A stretch of 64,000 nucleotides of DNA, taken from positions 1-64,000 of the forward strand of contig CCNB01000015.1 in NCBI GenBank assembly GCA_000824785.1. Direction: 5' to 3'. This stretch comes from Mesorhizobium plurifarium (GTDB taxonomy: Bacteria > Pseudomonadota > Alphaproteobacteria > Rhizobiales > Rhizobiaceae). A program made the position numbers and the translations under genes. Shown piece after piece: positions 36,925 through 45,879 of this stretch. The notes below the pieces were generated by a model. That model did no database searches, was not told the origin of the DNA, and was given only the letters and a program-made list of their open reading frames with translations. Positions within the stretch are counted from its first letter, which is position 1; each line of letters begins with the position of its first letter.

Positions 36925-37791
36925 TCACCGCGCCAAAAACAGCGGCAATGGCGGCTTTGCTTCTATCCATCTCCTTACGCCACCAAAGAGCCGCTCGCGC
37001 AGCCGCCGGCTTCCATAAGCGCCCATGACAATCATGTTGGCAGACGTGTCGATTGCGTGCTGCGCAAGCACCGTTGCCGCCGGCTTGCCGGCGCTCGGCA
37101 GCCGATCGACCGACACCCGAGCACCATGCCGGGTGAGATAGGCGGCGATGTCGGCTCCCGGCTCGGTGCCGTTTCCGGTGCAGGTCACCTCCGGATCGAC
37201 CAATGTGAGCCGAACTTCCTCGGCTCCGGATAGCAAATCCAGCGCTTCCCGAACCGCACGGACGGCCTCCACGCGAGAATCCCAGCCGACCAGCACGCGC
37301 CGTGGCGACAGCGTCGCCTCGGCACCCTTCGGTACGACGAGCACCGGCTTTCCGGTATCGAACAAGCTGCCGTTGATAACAAGAGGTCCGAGATCGATGT
37401 CGTTGAGAAGTGCGGGGCCGACGATGGTCAGGTCACTGCAGAGCGCCCGCTGTCGCACCGCGTCGCCGACGCTGGCCTGATCGCAGTATGCGGTATCGAT
37501 GTCATAGCAATTCCACATAGCTCCCAGCAGTTCTTGAATATCCTTGGACGTCTTTTCCAGAATGGCCATGTCGTGTGAAAATTTCTCGATTTGCCTATAC
37601 CGCCTTTCCAGTCTGGCGATGGCCGCTGCATGTCGTTTTGGCCACTCAGGCATGGAACCGCAAAGCGGCGGAGACCCCATAATAAGTACCGAAAGATTCG
37701 CGCCGACCTCGGCACACAAGCCGGCAGCTATTCTGACGTCCTCATCGGAGTGTTCAGCTCCGGTGACACTGAGTACGCTTTTGAAGGCCAT
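36925..37791 (-). CDS. Universal stress protein (UspA family)
   Basis: A 288-residue protein with a USP domain in the C-terminal half, ending IVMGAYGSRRLRERLFGGVRRWI, the G-2x-G-9x-G ATP-binding pattern of ATP-type USPs; the N-terminal half is a diverged second USP-like domain (MAFKSVLSVTGAEHSDEDV). Such proteins help survival under low oxygen, redox stress or starvation. The ATG at 37791 has a weak ribosome-binding site; the longer frame runs into the regulator gene. It lies 98 bp below a response regulator on the same strand, inside the block separating the two DUF269 copies, so it is probably transcribed with the nif operon or the regulator. Confidence 0.82.
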   Translation of the reverse strand: MAFKSVLSVTGAEHSDEDVRIAAGLCAEVGANLSVLIMGSPPLCGSMPEWPKRHAAAIARLERRYRQIEKFSHDMAILEKTSKDIQELLGAMWNCYDIDTAYCDQASVGDAVRQRALCSDLTIVGPALLNDIDLGPLVINGSLFDTGKPVLVVPKGAEATLSPRRVLVGWDSRVEAVRAVREALDLLSGAEEVRLTLVDPEVTCTGNGTEPGADIAAYLTRHGARVSVDRLPSAGKPAATVLAQHAIDTSANMIVMGAYGSRRLRERLFGGVRRWIEAKPPLPLFLAR

Positions 37792-37889
37792 GTGATCCGG
37801 TACTTTTTGAGCATGTTGTGCCTGCAGGCGTTTCGAAGCCGCAAGATTTGCCCTCGCGAGGGGATGGGAATGGCAAAACCGCTTGCCAT

Positions 37890-38594
37890 TCAGCCATCCG
37901 GCTTCTCGAGTGAGTAACCTGCCGATCTGACGGTACGAATGACGCTGCCGGGCGAGGCCGCCTTCAGCGCCTTTCTGATCCGGCTGATATGAACGTCGAC
38001 GGTGCGCGCACCGATATGGATATTCTCGGGCCAAGCCGCGTCGATCAGCTCGTCTCGGCTAAAGACCTTGCCAGGAGCCTCAAGCAAATGCCGCAGCAGG
38101 TTGAACTCGAGCGGTCCGAGATGGATGTCATGGCCATTACCGCGAACTCGGTAGGCATCGAGCTTCATCTCAAGGCCGCCGCAGCAGAGCCAGCTGCCGT
38201 TTTCGGCCCCGTTTGAACCCGGCTTCGGCAGCGCCAGCTTCGTGCGCAGACAGTCAAGCAGCGTGGCCGGCGCGATCGGCCGCACAAAGCTCTCGTCGAT
38301 GCCTGCCTTCAAGAGATCGAGGTGCTGGTTCTCGGCGCCGGGGGCAATCAGGGCAATAACGGGAAGGCCACCCGTCCGGGGCTCGCTCTTGAATGTTGCG
38401 CAGATTGTGGAGCCCGTTGCGCTTGCTGGCCCGCAATCCAGCACCACGGCCTGGAGCTCTCGTTCATCGGCCGCTGCAATTGCTTCCTTCACGCCGCCGG
38501 CCGGCTCACTCGTGAAGCCGTCCACCCCCAGAATGTGGCTCAGGAACAGATACAACTCCGCATCTTGCGAACAGATCAGGACCAATGGCTTCAT
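37890..38594 (-). CDS. OmpR/PhoB-type winged-helix response regulator
   Basis: About 234 residues. The N-terminal receiver-like domain (MKPLVLICSQDAELYLFLSH) has the presumed phosphorylation aspartate in AVVLDCGP, but lacks the usual acidic pair near the N-terminus (ICSQD instead of VDDD), so phosphorylation is doubtful. The C-terminal winged helix is HDIHLGPLEFNLLRHLLEAPGKVFSRDELI...HIGARTVDVHISRIRKAL. The start could be the ATG at 38594 or, with AAGGGGATC before it, the ATG at 38675. No histidine kinase is nearby. The gene follows DUF269 copy 1, so it is likely an extra member of the nif transcript. Its targets are unknown. Confidence 0.83.
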   Translation of the reverse strand: MKPLVLICSQDAELYLFLSHILGVDGFTSEPAGGVKEAIAAADERELQAVVLDCGPASATGSTICATFKSEPRTGGLPVIALIAPGAENQHLDLLKAGIDESFVRPIAPATLLDCLRTKLALPKPGSNGAENGSWLCCGGLEMKLDAYRVRGNGHDIHLGPLEFNLLRHLLEAPGKVFSRDELIDAAWPENIHIGARTVDVHISRIRKALKAASPGSVIRTVRSAGYSLEKPDG

Positions 38595-38702
38595 CGGCGC
38601 TACCCCAAGAAGCAAATCGGCCTCGACCGCCTCGGGTGGGTGGGCGGGCCATGGCATATCTTCAACGCCCGGCATGATCCCCTTGCCCGAAAATCGCGTT
38701 CA

Positions 38703-39182
38703 TCACGCCCGCGCCACCTCGGGATAGGCTTCAATGGCCGCGATCGCGTCGCCGGCCAGTTTCGTACCTGCCGCCGCGAGTTTCCAGAATGTCTCGAAGC
38801 CGAAGCGGTGGACGTCGCGCAGGGTCTTCGACAGAACGACCAAACGCCCGGCCGTGAAAAGCACGCGCCCGAAGCCCTCATGGCTCATCTCCATCATCGG
38901 CGATGCCATCAGGCCGGACCGCTCCTCGATCGCGAGCCCGACGGCGGTGTAAAACATGTCGAGTCTCCACAGCACGTCAGGATCGGGATCGCCGATAATC
39001 GGGATCGCACGGCGCTGTTCCTTCGTGATGATGAAGTCGCCCAGGAGCTCAGCGTCCGATTTGCCTTCCCACGACCCGTAGGAATCTTGGGCACGGATGA
39101 GCCGCACGAGGCATTTGACGAACGGGGTGGCAAGGGCCGCCTCGTCCTCGGCGACATCAGGGCTGACCACGGCGTCAAGCAT
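38703..39182 (-). CDS. NifX-associated protein (DUF269), first copy
   Basis: A 159-residue DUF269 protein 12 bp after nifX, its standard place in rhizobial nif operons. Conserved blocks include PFVKCLVRLIRAQDSYGSWE, VLWRLDMFYTAVGLAIEE and LSKTLRDVHRFGFETFWKL. It is thought to act with NifX in iron-molybdenum cofactor handling. What normally follows (DUF683, fdxB) is missing here; instead a response regulator and USP gene follow, and a second DUF269 copy with DUF683 and fdxB is 5 kb further on. Confidence 0.9.
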   Translation of the reverse strand: MLDAVVSPDVAEDEAALATPFVKCLVRLIRAQDSYGSWEGKSDAELLGDFIITKEQRRAIPIIGDPDPDVLWRLDMFYTAVGLAIEERSGLMASPMMEMSHEGFGRVLFTAGRLVVLSKTLRDVHRFGFETFWKLAAAGTKLAGDAIAAIEAYPEVARA

Positions 39183-39194
39183 TTCGCCTACTCC

Positions 39195-39698
39195 TCATTT
39201 GAAGTCTTCGTCTTCGAAGCACGGTTTCTTTTCGGCAACGCCGGCCTGGCCCAGCACCTTGCGCAGCCAAGGGGGAGGAGCCTTCCTGAGCATCGTTTGC
39301 GTGCGCAACAGCACCTCTTGGATGGTTTGGGGCTGGGGCACTTTGATCGGATGGATTTTCGCCGAAATAACCTTGGCTGCCGAAGGTCCGCCAATCGCCA
39401 GGCAAAACAGGAGATGACAGCCCTTCAGCGCCACCACCTTCGGCGTGATGCGATCGTCGCCCTCGCTGCGATGCGTCCCGCTCTCATCGGAAACGTCGTC
39501 GAAGGCCACGGCTTCCACAAGTTGCCATTCCTCGCGCGTCACGTCGTACACTGCAAAGCGCTTGGCCGACCCGAAGTGAGCGTTGAGGTTCTTCATGTCT
39601 TGCGTGGCGATCGCCACGCGCAAAGCGCCGGCTTGCCGCAGCGGCATTGATGCATGAACCTCGTCAGTGACGAGCGAAAGGCGACGAACGGAGCTCAT
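39195..39698 (-). CDS. nifX: Nitrogenase cofactor carrier NifX
   Basis: A 167-residue NifX/NifB-type dinitrogenase-cofactor-binding protein: LRVAIATQDMKNLNAHFGSAKRFAVYDV at the start of the fold, DRITPKVVALKGCHLLFCLAIGGPSAAKVI in the middle, and the acidic FEDEDFK end. NifX binds FeMo-co precursors and passes them between NifB, NifEN and apo-dinitrogenase. The ATG at 39698 overlaps the end of nifN by 35 bp, consistent with coupling; a longer frame reaches deeper into nifN and is less likely. Confidence 0.93.
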   Translation of the reverse strand: MSSVRRLSLVTDEVHASMPLRQAGALRVAIATQDMKNLNAHFGSAKRFAVYDVTREEWQLVEAVAFDDVSDESGTHRSEGDDRITPKVVALKGCHLLFCLAIGGPSAAKVISAKIHPIKVPQPQTIQEVLLRTQTMLRKAPPPWLRKVLGQAGVAEKKPCFEDEDFK

Positions 39699-41046
39699 CT
39701 GGCATTTCTCGGTGGCGGAATGGATCAAGCGCCTCAGGCGTCGGCGCATGTCGATTGGCCTGGAAGATGTTGGCAACCTCGAAGATCAGGTCGCGGGTCC
39801 CCTGATAGAGGACTGTGAGCTTGTGTTGGCTGCCGAGACGGTCAAAGATCGGGAAGCCGACGCGCATGAGCGGGATGCCAAGGTGCTGCGCCGCCTGGCG
39901 GCCGTGGGAATGGGTGACGAGGAGATCAGCGCCGGCGCCAAGAACTTCCAAATCGCCGAGATCACCGATTTGAACCGACTCCGCCGGTATTTTCTCCAGA
40001 ATTTTCGACATATTGGTCGTGGTGACCGCCGCCGCGATTTCGGAGCCCATGCCGACGAAGAAAGTCGCGAGTTGGTAGAGTTGGTCTGGTTCGGCAGCGA
40101 TCGCAATTTTCTTGCCTCCGAAATGGAAATGTCCGTCGAGCAACGCATCCTGCAACTGCGCCCGGCGCCGGCGCACGCCGGCCGGCACCGGCGCGCCCGA
40201 AATCGCTGATAGCATCGAGACGAACCGGTCTGCGGTCTTCAATCCAGCCAGTGACTGGAACATCGCGTAAGGCACGCCGGTCAACCTGTGCAGCAGCTCG
40301 GCCGGGCGGCGCATATGCTCACCGATGACAATGCATTGCACGGCCGTGCCAAGCTCGCGGATGTCCTCGACGCTGGTGCCGCCATAGGTGGTCGTGACCC
40401 AGCGGTCTGGCACTGTACCGTCGAGCGAGCCGGAGACATCCGGCACAATCACCGGCTCGAGCCCAAAGCTTTCGACCATGTCCCGCAAATGCTCGATATC
40501 GGCCACAGTGAGATTCCAGCCGGGCAGGATCGCGATCTTCTTCGATTGCCGCGCCTGCTCGCCGGGCCGCGTGATACTTCCGATTATCGCCGTGACGGCC
40601 TTGGCCCAGCCCTCTTCGATCGCCCCCTCGAAATCCGGCGTATTGGCCAGCACGACCTCCGTACCCGCGAGTTCTTCCGTGCGCTTCTGCCTGATATCGG
40701 CGATATCCCCTGCGAAATCCTCGCCTCGGGTTTCTGTTAGAGCCGTCGTGCAGACCCCGATCAGCTTTGGCTTTGTGCGAGTCTTGAGATTGAGGATCGC
40801 CTCTTCCAGATGATCCGCCCCGCCAAGGATCGTCGCCACTTCATCCATCGCGGTAGTCTGCAGGGGGATGGCTTCTTTGAAATGCCGCACGAAGAGCACG
40901 AGCGCGAAGCTGGTGCACCCCTGGCTGCCGTGGAACAACGGCATCGCACCATCGATCCCAAGAAAGGCCAGGGCTGCACCCAGCGGCTGCGACGACTTCA
41001 GTGGATTGACAGCCGCGGCTTTTGTCTGGGGAAGGATGCGGACCAT
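39664..41046 (-). CDS. nifN: Nitrogenase iron-molybdenum cofactor scaffold subunit NifN
   Basis: A 460-residue NifN, the beta-like subunit of the NifEN scaffold on which the FeMo-co precursor matures. Conserved: NPLKSSQPLGAALAFLGIDG, PLFHGSQGCTSFALV, the VCTTALTETRGED segment and MRVGFPIFDRLGSQHK. The start at 41046 follows GAGGAAAG and lies 9 bp after the nifE stop. Confidence 0.96.
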   Translation of the reverse strand: MVRILPQTKAAAVNPLKSSQPLGAALAFLGIDGAMPLFHGSQGCTSFALVLFVRHFKEAIPLQTTAMDEVATILGGADHLEEAILNLKTRTKPKLIGVCTTALTETRGEDFAGDIADIRQKRTEELAGTEVVLANTPDFEGAIEEGWAKAVTAIIGSITRPGEQARQSKKIAILPGWNLTVADIEHLRDMVESFGLEPVIVPDVSGSLDGTVPDRWVTTTYGGTSVEDIRELGTAVQCIVIGEHMRRPAELLHRLTGVPYAMFQSLAGLKTADRFVSMLSAISGAPVPAGVRRRRAQLQDALLDGHFHFGGKKIAIAAEPDQLYQLATFFVGMGSEIAAAVTTTNMSKILEKIPAESVQIGDLGDLEVLGAGADLLVTHSHGRQAAQHLGIPLMRVGFPIFDRLGSQHKLTVLYQGTRDLIFEVANIFQANRHAPTPEALDPFRHREMPDELRSSPFARH

Positions 41047-41055
41047 CGGCTTTCC

Positions 41056-42546
41056 TCAACACTCGCCGAAATCGTCGGCCGTCGTGTCGGCGAATTTCTT
41101 GAAACTCTGGACGGTCGCGGTCTCACTGTTCGTGCTCGGCGGTTCGTCCCGTGTGGCGAGCTGGCATTCCCACGGCGGTGGCTCCCGCACCTGGCGCCAG
41201 ATCGGGTTGTGGATGGCGAGGTCGATTTGGCGCACGAGTTCCACCATGCCGTCATAACCGGCATAGGGCTGGTGACGTTCCTGGTTGATATCGAGCCAGG
41301 GTACCTTGGCCTTGAGTGCGATAAACTGCGTGCGCCCCCCCGACAGCATGATGTCTGCCTCGTGTTTTGAGAGCATTGCGTAAAGCTCGCGCGGTGCCAT
41401 GGTCTCAAACATGTGGTTCTCGTTCTTGAGGATCTTCTTGATGCGCTCCTTGTCTTCGGGCGTTGATTTCTTGACCGAGGTGCCGACGATCTCGATGCCG
41501 ATCTCCATCAGTGCGTGGACGACCGACCAGGACTTCACACCGCCAGTGTTGAGAAGCACGCGCTTGCCTTCGAGCCTCGGCCGGTAGGTCGCGAGCTTCT
41601 TCCAGGCAATCGCCTCCTCTTCAGCAATCAATGCTTCGGTGCGGCCGAGGATCTCCGGATCCGCACCCTTCTTCACGAGCAGTCGAGATATCTGCCGGAG
41701 CGCCTCAGAAGTGTCGGTGATGCCGTAGAAGGAGCCCTCGAAAAACGGGATGTCCCAGCGCTGCTCCATCTTGCGCGCCAGATTAATGAGGGCGGTCGAG
41801 CACACGATCATGGTTGCCCGGGCGCGGTGCGCTGATGCAACGTCGAGGTAGCGCGCGTCGCCCGGAATTGAGGCTCGCACCCGGATGCCGAGCCGATCAA
41901 AAAGCGGCTTCACCAGCCAAAATTCGCCCGAGAGGTTGAATTCGCCTAGGATGTTGATGTCGTAAGGGCCGGCATCGTCGGGCTCGACCGTGCCGATGAC
42001 ATGATCGAGCAACGCCTCGCAGGCAAGCTTGTTGCCGAGATTCTTGGAGCCGACGAACCCCGGCGCATTGATCGGCACCACCGGCAGGCCGAACTTTTCG
42101 GCCGCGCGTTTGCACACGGCCTCGATGTCGTCGCCGATCAGCGCCGTCACACAGGTCGAATAGACGAAGATCGCGGGCGGCGCGTAAGCTTCCTTGATCT
42201 CGCGGATCGCTTTGAAAAGCTTCCGCTCGCCCTGCCCCATCATCACGTCGAGTTCGGTGAGATCGGTCGTGAAGCTTGTGCGCCATAGTGTTGGCCCGGA
42301 CGAAGCCGTGCCGCGGTTGTCCCAGGAATTGCCCTCGCAGGCGAGCGGTGCATGGACCAGATGCGCGACATCGGTAATCGGCTGCAGCACGATTTTTGCG
42401 CCGTCGAAGGCACAGCCGCCGGCTGCCGCCCCGGGGGTTAGCGGCTTGGAGCAGCCCTTTTTGCGCGCCTTGTCGTCCTTGCCGCGGTTCTTCTCGCAGG
42501 CAGGTTCGTTGAAGACATCTTGGATCTTGGCATTGAGCGAGGACAT
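41056..42546 (-). CDS. nifE: Nitrogenase iron-molybdenum cofactor scaffold subunit NifE
   Basis: A 496-residue NifE, the alpha-like subunit of NifEN. Visible are the cysteines of the inter-subunit cluster in GGCAFDGAK, PLACEGNSWDNRG and YSTCVTALIGDD, the GEFNLSGEFW segment and GGVKSWSVVHALMEIG. It is the usual length for rhizobia. The start at 42546 follows GGAGA, 58 bp after nifK. Confidence 0.96.
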   Translation of the reverse strand: MSSLNAKIQDVFNEPACEKNRGKDDKARKKGCSKPLTPGAAAGGCAFDGAKIVLQPITDVAHLVHAPLACEGNSWDNRGTASSGPTLWRTSFTTDLTELDVMMGQGERKLFKAIREIKEAYAPPAIFVYSTCVTALIGDDIEAVCKRAAEKFGLPVVPINAPGFVGSKNLGNKLACEALLDHVIGTVEPDDAGPYDINILGEFNLSGEFWLVKPLFDRLGIRVRASIPGDARYLDVASAHRARATMIVCSTALINLARKMEQRWDIPFFEGSFYGITDTSEALRQISRLLVKKGADPEILGRTEALIAEEEAIAWKKLATYRPRLEGKRVLLNTGGVKSWSVVHALMEIGIEIVGTSVKKSTPEDKERIKKILKNENHMFETMAPRELYAMLSKHEADIMLSGGRTQFIALKAKVPWLDINQERHQPYAGYDGMVELVRQIDLAIHNPIWRQVREPPPWECQLATRDEPPSTNSETATVQSFKKFADTTADDFGEC

Positions 42547-42604
42547 TGCCGGTCTCCAAAGTCAATCGAGAAGACGGACCGGTTGTAAAAGCCGGCCACC
42601 CCTC

Positions 42605-44146
42605 CTAGCGGGTGAGGTCATAAGAATAGTCCGTCACCCCCGTCTCGCTTGTCTCGCGATCGAGTTTGTCGAAGATCTTGTCGAGGATTGTCGTCAGTAC
42701 GCGCAACCCGCCTTGGTAGCCCATGAGGGCAAAGCGATGGTGATGGTGCCGGTCGAAGATCGGAAACATCAGCCGGATCAGCGGCGTGCCGGTGTCGCGC
42801 TCCAGATACTTGCCATAGGAATTGCCGATCAACAGGTCCACGGGCTCGGTGAAGAGCAGCGATCGCATCGCCCACAGGTCCTTGCCCGCCCAGACTTGAG
42901 CCTCCTTGCCGAAGGGCGAGGAGGCAAGCAGTTCCTTCATCTCGTCTTCCCACGCCGTCGTGCCGTTGGTGGCGAGGCAGTGGGTCGGCTCGCCGCCTGT
43001 CTCCATGATGAAGCGGGCCATGGCGTGGACAAAGTCCGGGTCGCCGTAGAGTGCGTATTTCTTGCCGTGCAGCCAGGATTGGCTGTCCGCCATGGCGTCA
43101 ACAAGTCGGCCGCGCTCCAGGCGGATTGCCTCGGGGATTTCCTTGCCGGAAATGGCGGAGACCTCCAGCAGGAATTCGTCGGTCGCCTGGACGCCCAGCG
43201 GGTAATGGAATGAGGCTGTGGCCTGGCCGACCTCCTCGCAATATTCCAACGTCTTTCGGGTGTTGTAATGCTGTAGTGAAAGTGTCGCCTCGGCGTTGAG
43301 TGCATTCTTCACGTCTTGGATTTTCGTGCCGCCGTCATACATGCGGTATTCGCCGTCCGATGGTGTGTCGAACTGGTCAGAGGCATCTTGGATGAACGTA
43401 TAGGACACGCCCATCAGATCGAGCAGGCGTTTGAGTTCCCGGTTGTTGCCAACGCAAAAGCCGTCGAAGCCCGGAATGATATTGATCGTTCCCAGGGCTT
43501 CCGTACGCTCCTGGCCTTTCCAGAAGTGCTCCAAAATGCCCCTGACCGTACCATCATAGCCGTCGACGTGGCTGCCGACGAAGGCCGGCGTGTGCGCGAA
43601 GGGCACGTCGAAGTCGCGCGGGACCGAGCCTTCTTCCTTGGCGTTCTCGATGAAGCTGTGCAGGTCGTCGCCGATGACCTCGGCCATACAAGTCGTCGAT
43701 ACGGCGATCATCTTCGGGTCATAGAGTTTATACGTGTTGGCGAGCCCGTCGACCATGTTCTTCAGGCCGCCGAACACTGCCGCATCCTCGGTCATTGAGG
43801 AGGAAACTGCCGATGCTGGCTCCTTGAAATGGCGCGACAGGTGCGAGCGGTAATAGGCCACGCAACCCTGACTACCGTGCACGAAGGGCATGGTTCGCTC
43901 GAAGCCCGTGGCCGCGAACACGGCGCCTAGCGGCTGGCAGGCCTTGGCGGGGTTTATGACAAGCGCTTCGCGAGCGAAGTTTTTTTCCCGGTATTCCCAG
44001 GTCTTGGTGAACTCGCGTTGATCGGTAACGACCTGATCCTGGTGCGGACATTCGAAATTCAGCTTCTTGTCGGCCAGCATCTGCCTGTATTCCGGCTCGC
44101 GGAAGAGGGGCGCGTGGTCGAGAACTTTTTCGGCCGACTGCGGCAT
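42605..44146 (-). CDS. nifK: Nitrogenase molybdenum-iron protein beta chain NifK
   Basis: A 513-residue beta subunit of dinitrogenase. The P-cluster cysteines are in KACQPLGAVFAATG, HGSQGCVAYYRSHL and STTCMAEVIGDDL, and LIRLMFPIFDRHHHHR is present. The ATG at 44146 has AGAGGTG six bases before it; an in-frame GTG at 44155 overlaps that site and is rejected. It lies 132 bp after nifD and assembles with NifD into the alpha2beta2 enzyme. Confidence 0.97.
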   Translation of the reverse strand: MPQSAEKVLDHAPLFREPEYRQMLADKKLNFECPHQDQVVTDQREFTKTWEYREKNFAREALVINPAKACQPLGAVFAATGFERTMPFVHGSQGCVAYYRSHLSRHFKEPASAVSSSMTEDAAVFGGLKNMVDGLANTYKLYDPKMIAVSTTCMAEVIGDDLHSFIENAKEEGSVPRDFDVPFAHTPAFVGSHVDGYDGTVRGILEHFWKGQERTEALGTINIIPGFDGFCVGNNRELKRLLDLMGVSYTFIQDASDQFDTPSDGEYRMYDGGTKIQDVKNALNAEATLSLQHYNTRKTLEYCEEVGQATASFHYPLGVQATDEFLLEVSAISGKEIPEAIRLERGRLVDAMADSQSWLHGKKYALYGDPDFVHAMARFIMETGGEPTHCLATNGTTAWEDEMKELLASSPFGKEAQVWAGKDLWAMRSLLFTEPVDLLIGNSYGKYLERDTGTPLIRLMFPIFDRHHHHRFALMGYQGGLRVLTTILDKIFDKLDRETSETGVTDYSYDLTR

Positions 44147-44278
44147 GGTGGTCACCTCTTTTGGTATCTGACCGCGCCATACGGCGGGACAGGAACATCA
44201 AACGTTTCTGGTCTTCCGCGATCACGGATCGCGGGGTTTATCGTCTCCTTGGGGAGACCAAGGCGAAGGGTCCGGTAT

Positions 44279-45781
44279 TTATTCGGCAGCCATCGCCCGC
44301 CCACGGCTCGGACGTCTTTTCCAAGGCGCCTCGAATAGTCCCCAGACCGGGTTGTTGATGGCAAGATCCACATCACGGGCGAAAACGGCAAAGCCGTCAT
44401 AGCCATGATAGGGCCCCGAATAATCCCAGGAGTGCATCTGACGGAACGGTATGCCCATCTTTTGAACGGGGTATTTTTCCTTGATCCCCGAGCCTACGAG
44501 ATTAGGGCGAACCCCCTCGATGAACTTTTCCAACTCATAACCGGTCACGTCGTCATAGATCAGTGTGCCGTTCTTCACGTAGTGGGCGGTGCGCTGATAA
44601 TCGTCGTTGTGGCCGAACTCGTAACCTGTGCCGACGATCACCATACCGAGGTCCTCGTAGGCCGTGATGACGTGGCGGGGGCGTAGGCCGCCGACATAGA
44701 GCATCACCGTATTGCCTTCGAGGCGCGGTCGGTATTTGGCGATTACCTCGTCGACCAAGGGGCGGTACTTGGCGATCACCTTTTCGGTCTTCTCCTCGAT
44801 TTCCGGCCCAAAATGCTTGGCAATCTTGCGCAGGGAGGCTTCGATCTGGGAGGGACCGAAGAAATTGTACTCCATCCAAGCGATGCCGTACTTTTCTTCC
44901 ATGTGCCGACAGATGTAGTTCATAGACCTGTAGCAATGGATGAGATTGAGCTTGGCCTTCGGCGCGCGCTCTATCTCGGCGAGCGTAGCGTCGCCGGACC
45001 AGTTGCCGACCACGCGCAGGCCGATCTCCTCGAGCAGGATTCGCGAAGCCCAGGCGTCGCCGCCGATATTGTAGTCGCCGACCACGTTGACGTCGTATGG
45101 GCCTCCCTCGAACTCGACCTCCCTCTTCTCGAACACCCAGTCGCGGATCGCATCATTGGCGATGTGGTGGCCGAGCGATTGCGAGACGCCGCGGAAGCCC
45201 TCGCAACGCACCGGCACGATCGTTTTTTCGATCTCCTTGGCCTTCTTGCGCGAAACCGCTTCGGTGTCGTCGCCTATGAGGCCGATCGGGCACTCGGACT
45301 GCACGGTGATGCCCTTGTTCAATGGAAAAAGTTCTTCAATCTCGTCGATGATCTGTTCCAGCTTCTTGTCGCCGCCGAAAACAATGTCTTTCTCCTGGAA
45401 ATCGGAGGTGAACTGCATTGTGCCGAACGTGTCGATGCCGGTCGTGCCGACGTAGTAGTTGCGGCGCTGCGACCAGGAATATTGCCCGCAGCCGACGGGA
45501 CCGTGCGAGATATGGACCATGTCCTTGACCGGCCCCCACACCACGCCTTTTGAGCCGGCATAGGCGCAGCCGCGAATGGTCATCACGCCGGGAATGGACT
45601 TGATGTTCGATTTGACGTCACATTCCGAAAGGATCTCCCCTTCCTCGCCGGGCTCGTCCCCGCTCTTTGCGACGTTGAGGTGCTTTTTGCGGCGCTTCGC
45701 AGTCTTGTCGGGATATTGCGACAACACCTCCTCGATAAGCTTCGCATGGAGAGCACCGTCATTTTCGTATTCCAGGCTCAT
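44279..45781 (-). CDS. nifD: Nitrogenase molybdenum-iron protein alpha chain NifD
   Basis: A 500-residue alpha subunit. The P-cluster ligands are C72 (IRGCAYAG), C98 (GPVGCGQYSW) and the cysteine in QSECPIGLIGDD; the FeMo-co ligands are the cysteine in LIHCYRSMNYI and the histidine in RQMHSWDYSGPYHGYDG. All key residues are intact. The start at 45781 follows AAAGGGGT; the 28-codon upstream extension has no support. It lies 98 bp after nifH. Confidence 0.97.
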   Translation of the reverse strand: MSLEYENDGALHAKLIEEVLSQYPDKTAKRRKKHLNVAKSGDEPGEEGEILSECDVKSNIKSIPGVMTIRGCAYAGSKGVVWGPVKDMVHISHGPVGCGQYSWSQRRNYYVGTTGIDTFGTMQFTSDFQEKDIVFGGDKKLEQIIDEIEELFPLNKGITVQSECPIGLIGDDTEAVSRKKAKEIEKTIVPVRCEGFRGVSQSLGHHIANDAIRDWVFEKREVEFEGGPYDVNVVGDYNIGGDAWASRILLEEIGLRVVGNWSGDATLAEIERAPKAKLNLIHCYRSMNYICRHMEEKYGIAWMEYNFFGPSQIEASLRKIAKHFGPEIEEKTEKVIAKYRPLVDEVIAKYRPRLEGNTVMLYVGGLRPRHVITAYEDLGMVIVGTGYEFGHNDDYQRTAHYVKNGTLIYDDVTGYELEKFIEGVRPNLVGSGIKEKYPVQKMGIPFRQMHSWDYSGPYHGYDGFAVFARDVDLAINNPVWGLFEAPWKRRPSRGRAMAAE

Positions 45782-45879
45782 GGGACCCCTTTCAAGGTTC
45801 GTGTGACGCCTCACCGGCGAGGCGCCGTTATTCCAAAGGCGCGCTAGGTCAAGGCCGCACCTCAAGTAGACAACGCTCG

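Noticed and set aside
37850..37915. ATGGCAAGCGGTTTTGCC upstream of the universal stress protein gene, resembling a sigma-54 promoter
   Set aside because: The GG to GC spacing is 11 instead of 10, and no NifA site is nearby.
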